From: Ctena decussata
Lineage: Eukaryota; Mollusca; Bivalvia; Lucinida; Lucinidae
Length of the DNA stretch: 64,000 nt
Reading direction: 5' to 3'
Assembly: GCA_963989385.1 (NCBI GenBank)
Contig: OZ022501.1
Span: 86,164,979 to 86,228,978, forward strand
Below, in pieces: positions 22,591-34,680 of this stretch. The translations under genes and the position numbers were made by a program. The first letter of the stretch is position 1, and each line of letters begins with the position of its first letter. The notes beneath the pieces were generated by a model. The model was given only the letters and a program-made list of their open reading frames with translations. It had not been told where the DNA came from and searched no databases.

Positions 22591-22810
22591 GTTTTAGTTT
22601 ATTCTTTTGTATTTTACATGAATTGCTGCAACTTGGCAACTTCTGGCGTGGAATTTGTACATGTATCATCCAGCTTCATCAGTCATATACTGACATAGTG
22701 ACCTTATCGCTTCAGTTATAACATGCCCGGCATTTATTGAAATTGGATGTGAATAAGTCAAACGCCATATTTTATTAATATGATTCATTTATAATAGCTT
22801 AGCATTTATA

Positions 22811-23219
22811 ACCGGACGGACACATGGCGCCAAGTGTGTGCAACTATGGTTACGTACGGTTGAGCCACTTGGGTAACGTCGATAAGAGAATTGAACTGAA
22901 CTGAACTGAACCGCAGAGCAGAGAAAAATCGTTTATAATGCTACTTGTTTAGAATCTGGGAACGATTTACGTATAATTTTCTTATTTTTCATAATACAAA
23001 TAAGTTTCAATGAAAATATTCCTTTTCCAGTATCCACAACATTATGACACGCAAGCACATGCTGCCATCCAACTGTGACTTACAAATTATTTTAACACAT
23101 ACTACTCTAAAGCACTCGGTACTGTTCTGTTCTGTTTCAATTGTCCTAACGACATTCCCCAAGTGGCTCAGCGGTACGTAACCATAGTTGCACACACCTA
23201 GCGTCGAGTGTCCGTCCAT
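22811..23219. mobile_element. Fold-back element with ggacggacac ends
   Basis: Left arm accggacggacacatggcgc...caactatggttacgtac and right arm gtacgtaaccatagttgcac...gtgtccgtccat are inverted over roughly 100 bp each, with a ~200-bp spacer. A decayed relative lies at about 53695-53792. Confidence 0.65.
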
Positions 23220-24291
23220 AAAGCACTTGAATTTACTTTTCCATTAATTTATACATACATGAAACCACTGCTTAAAGATTTACACCCACAATATTTCTAT
23301 TGAATTTTAAATTTCTCACAAAACATTATATTCTGGGCATGATAATGATTGCTATTAAAAGTACATTTATCTGCCAAATTTATGATTTGTGATGGTCGCT
23401 GAAAATAGGAGAATTTCAGGAAATACACAAAAAGAGCGGCAATAGCGGGTCACCATTCCCGCCAAAACTGAAGACTTGATACGCCCAGCAATCATAGTTA
23501 ATCAGGTTAAAGGTATATCATGAATAATTTTAAGCCCTTTCTTTACTCAACTGTAGACAGTTATTGGCTGAAAACAACTCACGTGCACAGATTAGAGGTT
23601 AATGCTATTGTTAAGTTATTTACTCCACCAATCATAAAATTCGAAACATGCTTGCAGAAACGCCTGTGGGAGTCAATCAATTTATGACGACAAAATATTC
23701 GTGAATATTCAAGAACGGTACGCATTAATATATCGTCTCTGCCTCCGTAACAAAGATGTTTTAGCTGAAGATTTTCTTAACACATCTTAATTATGTTGCA
23801 TACAACTAACCAGCTTCATAATTTTGTGATTATTTCGTAATGAAATACGAGGGAGTATACCTTTAATATTAACCAATAAGATACCCTTTGATTATTTACG
23901 CTATTTCTGAAATGCCCCTCGTGTCTGCTGTAAAGTTTTCAGAACATGATGGACCTTTTGATCGTCCCGCGTATATATCATTCTTTTTCTTGCAAAAATG
24001 GTATAGTTTCTTTATAAACTACGTTTCAAAATATAACAAACGCCGTCGTTAGCTTTGAATAACTGGGCCCTAGTGGTTCTCTCGTCGCTGCTCTTCTACA
24101 CAGCTTATCCCAGATGCAGTCCACTGGGTCGAGATAAAAGGAAACCGTAGGCCATGAGAGGACGTTGACGCTATTGTGTGGTAAACTCGGCTAATTGTGT
24201 GTGAGAGAGAGAGAGAGCATAACCTTGCTGCCGACTGATAAGATGTAATGTCATATATATATGCATTTAATACGTAACCGATGTATGTCTA
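23220..24291. other. No recognisable feature
   Basis: AT-rich sequence with a (GA)n tract at 24201-24215. No gene is supported. Confidence 0.5.
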
Positions 24292-24643
24292 GAGTCGGAA
24301 GACGCGGTGTCTGATGAGGGTCGACAGTGTTTGAAGAAGAAGAATGGGCACTTCTGTTTAAAGATTAAAGATAAACTACACCAGACACCCTTTAAATGAC
24401 TAATGGATTCGTCCATTATATCAGTACAGAGGAGTCTGCTGGGCATAAATGGGTTGATGTTGGGCGTTGGGGTTGCCCTTCACAACAACAGGGTCTGTCT
24501 TGCAATTTCCAATAGTCTTCGCCCTCAACTAAGACAATTAAATTTGCTCCCCAAATCCGTCCTTCTCGACAACTTAGCAACCTGCATATGCGTAGGAACC
24601 CACTATATTTAACGTTACATAACATATGACCCGTTTTCACGAG

Positions 24644-24872
24644 GGTAATACTAATTTGACTACCTGTGCTTTCGACCGAGTCAGTCAATTACCATACATG
24701 CAAAAGTGGCTGTCGACCGGGACAATCGACAGCAGTATCAGCTCGGTCGACAACCATTAACAATAGTACCATTTACCGTTATTGGTAATACTTACGATCG
24801 TAATCTCTGTCGAAAGCAAACTTGTATAGTACAGACTCGGTCGAAAGCACAGGTAGCCAAATTGGTATTACC
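24644..24872. mobile_element. gtcgaccgag-type MITE
   Basis: Long terminal inverted repeats: ggtaatactaatttgactac then ctgtgctttcgaccgagt at the left, and the matching actcggtcgaaagcacag, then gtagccaaattggtattacc, at the right. Inner gtcgaccg motifs are inverted as well. Related to 1801-2432. Confidence 0.8.
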
Positions 24873-25303
24873 ACCGTGGTTTTCGTGCTTTTTTTTCTTT
24901 GACCACTATAACTGGTGGTTTCATTCTAAAACTGATCATGCTAGCCAAAAAAATACGAAATAATATTGATCCTCGAGTCGATTGGTAGTGTATGTATCTA
25001 TGCGACTATTTCGGGTTTACAAAAAATTGATTTTAACAGGTTGTAATGATTCTTCAGCCGTCTTTCTTTCTTTCTATTTTCTTTCTTCATTTTTGTTTAT
25101 TTTGCTTACTGAAAGTATATGTTACAATGTAGACCTATGCAACTCGAGAGGTTTGTACATGTGTATCAAAGAGGAATGGTATAATCGAAGTTTATAACAG
25201 AAATGTGAGCTCTTACGTTTTAGTTAACGTGTGAGGTTATTCGATATGATATATAATGGAATGGAAACTTTATCGCATCATTACAATTTCCATTATACAG
25301 ATA

Positions 25304-25547
25304 TGAGCCGCGACACGACAAAACCAACAAAAGTGGCATGTGCAACCCAGCGAAGACTCAGATCAGCCTGGACATCTACCCAGTCTGATCAGAGTCTTTG
25401 CTGTCCGCATGAAGGTATCTATAGACCCTTAGGTACCCTTTTAGCCGAGAGCAAAAGACACTGATCAGACTGGGCGGCTGCCCAGGCTGATCTTAGTCTT
25501 CGCTGGGCGCACATGCCACTTTGTTGGTTTTGTCGTGTCGCGGCTCA
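25304..25547. mobile_element. Family A fold-back MITE, gcatgtgc variant
   Basis: Flanked by ATA...TAT: atatgagccgcgacacga and cgtgtcgcggctcatat. The inner arm reads agtggcatgtgc instead of gtggttgtgcgc, as in the copies at 45114, 53971 and (right arm only) 37538 and 60003. Confidence 0.9.
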
Positions 25548-26004
25548 TATTTAAAATGAAACAGCTGCAAGTACACTGTTACAGCACACCCTGGTATCAT
25601 ATTATTGTGTGCCACGAGGAGACGTGTCTACCGGTATTTGTGAACAGATAAAATGCGTAATGCTCGGGTGCGGAGGTAGGGGAAGGGGCATTGGTAAGGC
25701 TGCTGAGAAGGCTATGTTGTACTTCCATATCTTGATGCAGCTCCGTAATTCATGTTTTTTTTCCAGTTTAATCCTTTTAGCCATCCTTCAAATATCAAAT
25801 GCCTGCTGTGCACCCACTCTGAGTTATAGGTGAATGGGTACGCCGGTAGAGCTTTCCTATGGTGACTAACGGTGCTGACACAGGTCAGCCTGTACTCTGA
25901 TCAGGGTTTACTCCATTTGCCATTTAATCCTAGCAGTTTTCGGTCTTTTTACAGGAATATAAAGTAAACGAGACTATTCAAATAAATTAATATGAAAGTT
26001 AATT

Positions 26005-26053
26005 TGAGCCGCGACACGAGAAAACCAACAAAGTGGTTATGTGCCCAGCGCAA
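26005..26053. mobile_element. Family A MITE fragment
   Basis: Only the left TIR and start of the arm (tgagccgcgacacgagaaaa...gtgcccagcgca) remain. Confidence 0.8.
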
Positions 26054-26114
26054 CCATATTTGTCGTTTTTGTTTCCCGTATGTATTGCCTGCTTATAAAG
26101 GATTGAATTGAAAG

Positions 26115-26351
26115 GAGCCGCGACACGACAAACCCAACGATGTGGTTGTGCGCCCATCGCAGACTCAGATAAGCCTGGGTATCCACCCAGTCTGATCAGA
26201 TTCTTCGCTGTCCGCGTGAAGGTAGCTTAGACACTCAGCTACCCTTTGGTCACTTAATGAAGAGTCTGATCAAACTGGGCAGATGCCAAGGCTGATCAGA
26301 GTTTGCGCTAGGCGCACAACCACTTCGTTGGGTTTCTCGTGTCGCATCTCA
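26115..26351. mobile_element. Family A fold-back MITE
   Basis: Left gagccgcgacacgaca and right tctcgtgtcgcatctca. It lies about 60 bp from the truncated copy at 26005. Confidence 0.9.
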
Positions 26352-26629
26352 AATATCCTTAATTACAACGTTCAATACAGAAAATCGCTACATTTCGCAT
26401 CGGGGAATTCCAAAAGTCGTTTTCAGGAACCTCTACCATAGCAAACGTTTTAGTAACTTAAGATTGTTAATTTCGATACATCATATAGCATAATTCGATA
26501 GAATATTTGAAGCAGTTTGTCCTTACCGGGAGATGCATCAGACATTGCAGTTAGGGTGGAGTACTGGTTTTGTGCAGACGAATGTTTTTGAACTAACATC
26601 CAATGACAATTTTAATTTTACGTTTGACA

Positions 26630-26840
26630 GCACAGATACCTGGGATCAATACCTTTGGCGTTTTAGAGTACCTTGACCACTACCCTGCAAAGTTAGCATC
26701 GACAGTGAATAGGGTCTTTTATAAAACCTTGTACAGAAGTGTTGAAAGAAGTTTTATGATTAAGGCTAGTGGCATGAACGTCGGAACAGGGGCGGCAGGG
26801 GAGGCGACGGCCGCCCCGATATTTTCGACAAGAATATGAT
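26630..26840. repeat. Dispersed repeat (acagatacctgg family)
   Basis: acagatacctgggatcaata..ttttagagtaccttgaccac and the following gaacgtcggaaca / ggaggcgacggccgcccc segment are inverted and diverged at about 34600-34770. Confidence 0.5.
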
Positions 26841-27150
26841 TCTGCTTAGCTTAAGAATGTAAGAAGGAAGAGAAATAAATAAAAGGGACACTTTCACACC
26901 TCACACATCGCAAATTTGCCAAGTCATAACAGGTGTCATGCTAGTTCACGCTTTAAAAATTGCCTACAGGCGTAAAGGATTACTATGAAAGATGTAAACT
27001 GTTAAAGATGCCACGTTTTCGCATCTGATTATTACGTTGTGATTATTAATTAAGATAAACCATGGCAAATTGTTCAAATTATGAGCAGGGCAAGTCGGAT
27101 GTCAAGACCAAATGCAATTAAATCATGTGAAAATATATGTACGTTAAGAC

Positions 27151-27171
27151 AGATAAGATAAGATAAGATAA
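27151..27171 (-). repeat. (TTATC)n 3' tail of LINE
   Basis: Plus strand shows (gataa) x4, preceded on the element's sense strand by ttaataaaa. Microsatellite tails in place of poly(A) are known for several LINE clades. Confidence 0.75.
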
Positions 27172-27289
27172 TTTTATTAACGTCTCACCAATTTTACATG
27201 TACATAAACACAGTTAAAAAAATCGATATAAGATGTAAAATTGCGACTCAATATTGAGCTATGAGAGACGATCGCTCTAAAATGTATCT

Positions 27290-27860
27290 GTTCTTGTGTC
27301 CTGCACCAGCACTACATCCCCTAAATACCCCACACTGAGCCAAGGAAGACGGTTATCCAACCAGCAAGTCTACGCTTCCAGACTCAGTCTGGAGTATTAA
27401 ATGCAGTACTGGGACAAAACAGCAATTAGTATGATAAAAAAGCGACACGCATTATCTATGAGCCATTATCACTCTAAAACATACCATGAATTAGTGCCCT
27501 GCATGCGCTACCTTCCCTCGATACCCCATGCCGAGTCCGGATAACCGGGAACACGCGGTGGAACCAATGTTCACACAGCATGTTGCCGGATCCGGACACG
27601 GCATGGGATATCAAATGCAGCACAGGGACCAGAGCAACAGATAAAATGAAATTGCAACTTTAATCTGCACTAAAAGAGATAATCGTGTCCGTTGAAATGT
27701 ATACTGTCCCAGTGGTAAATCCTCCCTGATATCCCACGCTGAGTCCATGATAACAGGGTACATGTGGCGGAGCCAATGTCCAAACAGCATGGACCCGATC
27801 ATGGACTCAGCATTGGGTATCAACCGCACCACCGGGGCAAAACAGCAGTTAGTATTGTAA
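27290..27860 (-). repeat. LINE 3' UTR: three ~211-bp hairpin repeats
   Basis: Marker segments gggacaaaacagcaattagt (27412), agggaccagagcaacagata (about 27624) and cggggcaaaacagcagttag (27833) are spaced about 210 bp apart. Each unit has a stem with a 40-60-nt loop: 27327-27395 (imperfect), 27521-27609 (ccatgccgagtccgg with ccggacacggcatgg) and 27729-27820 (cacgctgagtccatga with tcatggactcagcat). Sequences of the units diverge while the stems persist. Confidence 0.75.
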
Positions 27861-27928
27861 ATAACAGACAGCTTTTTACATTTAAATGGACACTTATAAA
27901 AATATGGTACACAATATACATATTTGCA

Positions 27929-29590
27929 TCAACTGTACAGCAGACTACGCCTTTTGTTTAAAATCAAATAACTGGTTTTGGCACTTATCTTGACTATGGA
28001 AGGATTAGCTAAAATAAAAGATACTTTTTCAATATCATTTAAGTTCTGAAAACCATTTAGTATAAGCTCAGCTTCAATAAACAGCTCATTTCGGAACTCA
28101 GTGTACAGCGGACAATGTAATAAAACATGGATTTCATCCTCAACAGCATTCCTACAGCTAAAGCATTTTCTTTCACTAACTTCTAAGCCATTAAAGCGGC
28201 CAGTTTCAAGTGCAATCGGGGCGGTTCCACATCTAAATTTAGCTAAAGCCCCTCTATGAGACCTATTAAATATCCTTGTACAATATTCTTCAACTACAAA
28301 ATCCTGCTTAAAGGTTCTGTATAATCGAAGTTTATTCCCTCCAACTCCCGAGCGTGAACTATTGCGATTTACATCAACTGCCCACTGATTAATATATTCT
28401 TGCGTAATGAAAGGCAAAACGTTATTTAAAATATTGGTCTTATTAATGGTTTGATTTATGTTATTATAAATGTGAAAATTGGACTCTGTCAATTTCTGAC
28501 CTACCCTGAAATTCCAGTTTTTACATCTGGTACTTACTTTTGAATTTGACCAGCAGAATATTTTCCTGTTCAGCCTTGTTGCGTCCATATTTATACAGCG
28601 ACACCAGAATGATAACACAGACTTCCAACACTTTGTGATCATGGGCGTCCATCCTATATCTCCATTAACTGCTGCGTTAGGTGTATACCTTCCTATATTT
28701 AGAAAATATCTCGCAGCTCTATGTTGTACAGCATTAATGCAGCTATAGGACTGGGTGCCCCAGATCGCAGCACCATACGATATAACCGGGCAAACAACTG
28801 ACTCATAAGGCTTTGTAAAAGGACCATACTGAATACCACCAAATGCTTTTGATTTAGCTATTAAAAGTCCAAGTGCGCGATTTGCAGACTGTGCGACGTG
28901 TTTAGCAGTTATTGCGAAATCTAGATGTTCTGATAAGACTATCCCCAAATATTTATACTGCACTGTATACGAAATGTTCTCATCGTTTACCGTAAATATG
29001 GCATCTGATTGCGGCATTGAGGGATTACGAAAATGCACAACATTGGATTTAGCTGAGTTGACTGAGATTAGATTACTTTTGCACCAACTTCCTAATATAT
29101 CCAGCATCGACTGCAGATTTGCTTCTGTTTCAGCAATAAGAACTACATCATCAGCATACAGTAAAACAGAGACTGTATCGTCACCAATTTTAACACCTTT
29201 ACCCAGTGCTTCAATTTTTAATGCCAAATCATTTATATATAAATTAAAAAGTAATGGCGACAAGCAACATCCTTGCTTTAGTCCACAGTTTACTTTAAAC
29301 CAATCGGTTGTAAGTCCGTTTAGTTTAACCGAAGACTGAACATTGTTATACAAAGCCTTAATTGCATCTAATAATAGCCCGTTAAAACCGAGTTTTTCAA
29401 GTTTCGTCCAAAGAATATCTCTGTTAACTGAGTCATATGCCTTTTTAAAGTCTATGAAGGCGCAGAAGGTGGACTTTTTCATTTTTTTCCTTGTTTCAAC
29501 TATATTTGTCAAAGAACTTATATGGTCAATTGTGCTTCGGTCTTTTCTGAATCCATTCTGGCCTTCAAATATTATATTATTGTAATTTGA
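27929..29590 (-). pseudogene. LINE ORF2, RT core and C-terminus
   Basis: After the TGA at 29591-29593 the frame continues open for about 550 codons to the stop at 27929. It holds EGQNGFRKDRSTIDH (RT block 1-2 region), FIDFKKAYDSVN (block A Asp), GLKQGCCLSPLLFNLYINDL (block B), LLYADDVVLIAE (block C, YADD catalytic pair), YKYLGIVLSEHLD (thumb start) and a C-terminal CFSCRNAVEDEIHVLLHC cluster. All RT catalytic residues expected in this part are present. The first ATG is at 29510-29512, but homology starts immediately after the TGA, so this is part of a longer ORF2. Confidence 0.95.
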
Positions 29591-30700
29591 TCACATACTA
29601 ACTAGATTATTTAACAAGGTACAATATACTTTGTAGACTGCAGGTGAAATTGCAATGCCCCTGTAAGAAAGCGGATCGCGGGCTTCACTTGTAGTACATT
29701 TCGGTATAGGACAAATGAGAGACTTCCCCCAGATATTTGGAACTTTGCCAGAACGATAACACGTATTGAACAGTTTATGTAAGAAAGAAATAATGCTGTC
29801 GTTTTTTAATACTTCGCCTGGTATATCGTCAACACCAATTGCACGATTATTTTTAATACTATAAACAGCTTTACGAACTTCGGAAACGGTAAAATTATTC
29901 GCAAATAAACCCAACTCATCAACAGTGTTATCAACATTTAGCATGACATCAACATTCTGCAAATTAATTTGTTGATTATGCGTTGGGTTTAGTAGTGCAG
30001 AAAATTCAGTTTTCCATTTATTAAGAACAGCATTACTGTCTGTGTTAATTTCACCATTATCATTTACAATTTCCATCGGAATTTCTCTCTTTCTATTATC
30101 CCTTACCCCTGCTCTACCTATTGTCTTCCAAAAATCGTTTGGATTATTTTCAGCATTACTTATCATTTCATTCTGCATTTCAAACCAGTAATGTCTCTTT
30201 CTTCTCTGTACTTGCTTATCAAACATTTTACGCTTTTGAACAAAGATATGCTTTAAATTATGCTTTTGGCTGTTTCTACATTTTAAATATGCTTTTTCTG
30301 CATGACACATATCATTCCATAACACCTGTAAATTGTCGTTCCACCAAGGTTTTCGAATACGCCTGCGTTTATTACTAACACCGTATTTGACGATAATTTC
30401 TCGCTTTGGCAATTTTAATGACATTTCATTTTGAACAACAGAGCAAAAATCACCGTATATTTCGTCTACATCTCGTTGGCTTTGAATATTGCTTACCAAA
30501 TTATCAAGAGTTTGAAAAAGTGAATTTGAATGTTCATCATTACAAAAAGTTGGTGGAATGTCAGTTAAATTATACCTATTATATCTTTTCTCAATAGTAC
30601 TGCTTGCGGTATTAGACCTAAATTCTAACCCAGGAGATTTTAAATTCCAGCAACATGTTATGACAGAATGGTCTGGTACAATTCTAGACTCTACTCCGTT
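29591..30700 (-). pseudogene. LINE ORF2, linker and RT N-terminus
   Basis: Open frame between the TAA at 30701-30703 and the TGA at 29591-29593, in the same frame as the pieces on both sides. It begins with the end of the endonuclease (PDHSVITCCWN, the catalytic Asp-His pair), then a linker with KPWWNDNLQVLW, AEKAYLKC and DFWKTIGRAG. It ends with the RT start SEVRKAVYSIKNNRAIGVDD and LSYRGIAISPAVYKVYCTLL. A single base substitution explains each flanking stop. Confidence 0.93.
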
Positions 30701-31465
30701 TTAAGAATGCCCATACACTAGTGCTGGCCTAATTACTTTAAAACCCTCAAACTGTTCAATATGCTCATACGGAACAATAAAATAGTCAACGACAGAGCTT
30801 CCTCGAGTAGACACAAATGTAAAGTCATTATCATCAGTACTTTCACACTGTCTACCATTCAAAATGCAGCAGTTACTATCAATCAGAAAATTACATAAAA
30901 ATTCATCATACATATTTTTTGAGTAATCAATTACATTTCGATCCTGAATTACATCTACACCCTCTATGAAGTCAGCCATGTCACCAATTCGGCTATTAAA
31001 ATCTCCGCATAAGATAAACTTCCCCAAATGCTGGTATTCATATATGTTTGTCAAGAGCTGATCATAGAACTCCTGAGCGCTAACATACCGTGATGAACCA
31101 TGCGGGGGTAAATAGCAGGTACATATATTAAAATATGTGTCTGAAACCTTACTTTTAAAGGAAACCCATAGTATACCCTCGTATGATTTATCGAGTATGC
31201 TAACCTCAAATAATTTCATTAAATCTTTTCGCACTAACAAACAGACTCCACCTGATCCTGCTCTAGCATTTGTGTGTAATTGTGTCCTATTATGCCCAAA
31301 ACAATAAAACTGTTGCAAATCAAGTGATTGATCGTATACAAGATGAGTTTCAGCAACTCCAATAATGTCTAACTCTAAAATATTGACACAAGATTCACGG
31401 AATGCTGAATTATCAGATTCATTGTCCGGAGACCAACCGTTTACATTCCAAAACCCAAGTTTGAC
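30701..31465 (-). pseudogene. LINE ORF2, APE endonuclease
   Basis: Directly after the ORF1 stop the frame reads VKLGFWNVNGWSPDNE, then VAETHL (metal-binding Glu), GGVCLLVRK, ILCGDFNSRIGD (catalytic Asp-Asn) and VVDYFIVPYEH, and stops at TAA 30701-30703 just before the terminal DH motif. There is no ATG near the start of the homology, so expression by stop readthrough or reinitiation after ORF1 is likely. The endonuclease nicks target DNA for target-primed reverse transcription in this class. Confidence 0.93.
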
Positions 31466-33281
31466 CTAATTAAAGTATCTGTCTCTCCGATTATCTCTAC
31501 TGCCATTTGTATATCTACTTGTATGCTCACGAAACTGATCGTTTTGCCTACCGTGAACACTATTGTTTGAGCTGTATCTATGAATGTCACCGCGTGACCT
31601 GTTATCGTACTGCTGTCTCTGATCATTCTCTCTGTTGCTATCGCTATCTCTTCTATCACATCTTCTCCTATCGCTGATATTGCTTCTGGAATGATATCCT
31701 GTACTATCAGTATTTCTATTATGAGTATTCTGTCTATATCTGGTGCTTCTATTATTCGAATTATCACTCGTATTTTCAGTTCTATCTCTTCGATAATCAT
31801 TCTTCTCTTCCTGACTGTTACTATTGTCTGCGACTAAGCGTGAACCTTTCAGCCTTAGACCTGTGACACCAAGAGCTGAAATAAGCATCTTCAAATTACT
31901 GTTGTTAACACGCGCTTCCATAGACTGGTCAGCATGAATATATACTTTTTGATATCTTCTACTTTTCTTAAGTTGCTTTTTTCTCTGCACGATAAGTGTC
32001 TTGTCTTCAACTTTATCGCACGTGACAATTATAACTCCAGGTTTATGGTCATCTCTGTCCTTACGAACTGCTTTCTTAAAACTGATGTCCCGCAGTTTTA
32101 GCCCATCCCTTAACAGGTCCAAGACTACTGTATTAACATTCTCTCTTTCTGTTTGTGGGTGGTTTCGTATACAAAAGTTCAAAGATCTTTCCGTTTGTTC
32201 TTCTGTGTCGGCTAGCTTTGATGGCATTTCATCTATTTGTTGTTGTAGACATTTTACATCTTCACAGAGATCATCCCTTACATCGTCTATCCTTTGGTTA
32301 ATTTCTCTCTTTAACTTTGCAGCCTCTGTGTTTACCCTCTTATCTACAGTATTGCTCAGTTTATTCGTTAGTCTTTTCTCAATGTCAATAGCCATTTTAT
32401 CCATCCTGTTATTCACATCATTCCACATCTTCTGCATATTTCTATTCATTGTCGACATTTCATCAGCAAATCTATTCATAGCATTAAGTAAATCTTTTCC
32501 GCCCACATTTTCATTTGATTCTGTGAGCATAATGTTCAGAACATCGCCGACATCGCTATTCTCATTTCCATCTCTATGAACATCAGCAACCACTGAAATA
32601 ATTTCTGAATCACCACTTGTTGACTTTTTCTTGCTTTTCTTGCTTTTACTACCATTTCCACTCTTATTTACCGAAGTTCTGCTATTTTTCATCTTGCTTT
32701 CATCTTCAGTTTCTTTACCCGACTTAGAGATCGTTTTAGAGTTCATTTTATTCTGGGCCTTTCCATCAGGTTGTTTCTCACACATGAGATTTCTCCTTGC
32801 TCGGATGATAGTACGCTTTCCTACAGTCTCTGACTTGCTCTGCGTATTATCGTTTTCACTATCACTATCACTATCTGTTTTATTGCCACTTTGATCCAAA
32901 TCAATACAGTTAATATCACTCCTGAGCTTTTTAAGGTCAGTGCCGCTCACCGTTGGCATAGACAAATGCCTTTTGCGACCACTAGCCAAGGTAGACGACG
33001 GGGTATTTAGTACTGCCACAATAGCCTGAGAACCCATAACTGATGCGACATAATCCTCCGCTTCATGAAAACTGTCATCAACATTTGTGTTATCGAAGCC
33101 AGAATCCTTTATAGAGTGAACGATGGTCTTTACGTTTTCTTTTCCCAGGCCAGGTGAGCGACACTCCTTTACCGACTCTTGCTCTTTGGGTATGCTCATC
33201 TGACCCAGGTGAGCTGCTCATACTCAAATGAGTTTCTTGGACCTCCTGCGCGCTGATCAAGCGTGACGAATTTTCTGCCAT
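31466..33281 (-). CDS. LINE ORF1 (coiled coil plus RRM-like)
   Basis: A 577-codon frame opens at 33199 and ends at TAG 31466-31468. About residues 1-215 are Ser/Lys-rich and low in order. Residues ~230-340 form a coiled coil (MNRFADEMSTMNRNMQKMW and KLKREINQRIDDVRDDL). Residues ~345-465 look like the L1-type RRM and following domain (VRKDRDDHKPGVIIV, RRYQKVYIHADQSMEAR). The tail is Arg/Asp/Ser/Asn-rich. Known relatives bind the element RNA as trimers. A different frame starting ATG at 33279-33281 (MAENSSRLISAQEVQETH) overlaps the start; it may be the original N-terminus displaced by a frameshift near 33190. Confidence 0.88.
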
Positions 33282-33299
33282 AGTGTCACTATAAAGATT

Positions 33300-34087
33300 G
33301 TTCACCTATGTAACTTAAGCGAGGCCTCAGGGCAATGTTAGTATGACCAATACAATATGACCGCTCTATTGTTCTCTTCTATTGTTAAAAGTTATTATTG
33401 ATAAAATGTTTCAAAATGATAAAATTATAGAACCTTCCGACCTGTTATTTTCAGTATCTATCCTATACATATATATCAACTCCTGTACGAAATAAAAACG
33501 ATAAAATCACTTTAGTTTTGTAAAAATCACAGATAAAAACGTCCGGTAAAACACAAACAACTTTCTCGAGCATGGTTCCCAGCAATGTTCCAAACATGTG
33601 CGAATAGGAATCATGCAGATCAGACTGCGCATCTGTGCAGCCTGACCTGACTCTTCCCTTTTCGCTTACAACAAGTATGAATCCTGGAGCATTTTAATTG
33701 TGAAAAGTGAAGGCTCTGGTCAGTCTGGTCTTGATTGATTTTAAAATTATCAATACTTAAATGATAAGATACCTTTTCACACGACGCTACCCAGTTGATT
33801 ACTGACTGGTACTGCATGAAACAATGAGTCAATTCAAACATATACACAGTTTCTTCATTTACTTACAAGCTAGCCCTTTAGATTCTGAGTATTCCCCAGT
33901 CGAACCCCAGTCACGACGGATTAATTTTCACGGACTTCTGACAGTACTGATACCGGACTGGCCCAGTGTTGCGTTTTATATTGCCTGGGCTGTAGTAAGT
34001 GAGGCAGTGGCCACAAGGGCTACGGCAAGCACTCTTGCAAGCTGATCACTAACATTCTGCACAGACATGTGCTCTGCACAGCTTCAA
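33300..34087. other. No gene; family D remnant
   Basis: About 33600-33675 holds gcagatcagactgcgcatct..cctgacctgactcttccct, a decayed family D hairpin. The rest is AT-rich without recognisable content. Confidence 0.45.
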
Positions 34088-34255
34088 TGGTGAGTGAGTG
34101 AACTCGGGTTTAACGTCCCACCAACAACGAGGTCATATGGAGACGGGACCTCGGTTTAAAGTCTCATCCGAAAGACCGGAGAAGCGGGGGATCGAACCTG
34201 CGACCCCTGGATTGGTAGTCTGGAGTGTTATCCACTACGCTACAGCCGCTCCTAG
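34088..34255 (-). mobile_element. tRNA-derived SINE (family 2)
   Basis: On the minus strand the tRNA-like head ggctgtagcgtagtggataa (box A) and caggttcgatcccccgct (box B) is followed by ggtctttcggatgagacttt and ends gggacgttaaacccgagttc plus (actc)n. This is the common molluscan 'gtttaacgtcccac' SINE type as I recall it. Confidence 0.85.
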
Positions 34256-34434
34256 CTTCAATGGTCAAACGTGTAGTCAAACGGACAACTTGGCAAAATA
34301 AGCCTGTAAACACAAAGTTTCCAGAAGTTATGCTGTTTAATTTCACAGGTGTACCCAAAGAGGACGGCTGAACTACCATTAGACAATTAAGGTCAATTTG
34401 TATCATCATAAGTTAACTTTTTCTTCCAAAAAAA

Positions 34435-34680
34435 ATAAATAAATGAAAAATAAATAAATAAATAAAAAAGAAAGAGATCAAGCAACGGAGGAGTCCAATT
34501 ATAAGTTTCATCGCAAAACTGAAAGCAACACCATGTCCTTGCGATGACGTGATGCTACATCAAAATTCATATGTCGTTCTTTTTTTTTTTTTTACTTAAG
34601 AAGGTTTGGGGAGATGGGGTGGGGGGAAGGGGGAGGGGGGGGGAGGGGGGCAGCACGGCAAAATTTATTGAAAAAAAAAA
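34435..34680. repeat. A-rich and G-rich low-complexity tract
   Basis: (aaat)n at 34435-34466, a T-run at 34580-34592, and an almost pure G/A tract at 34610-34652 with several runs of four or more G, which could form quadruplexes. Confidence 0.75.

Larger units (their letters stand above)
27150..33300 (-). mobile_element. Near-complete APE-type LINE retrotransposon
   Basis: On the minus strand, in order: candidate 5' end near 33300, ORF1 (RNA-binding protein), ORF2 (endonuclease, reverse transcriptase, C-terminal Cys-His cluster), a 3' UTR with three imperfect ~211-bp repeats, an AATAAA-type signal near 27170 and a (TTATC)n tail at 27151-27171. The two-ORF layout, the RRM-like ORF1 and the apurinic-type endonuclease place it among APE non-LTR elements; the clade is not resolved. 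Three in-frame stops separate ORF1, endonuclease and RT. No target duplication could be recognised because the 5' end is uncertain. Confidence 0.93.

Noticed and set aside
32001..32894. Plus-strand frames of 192 and 87 codons rich in Ser/Phe/Leu
   Set aside because: Shadows of LINE ORF1 on the other strand.
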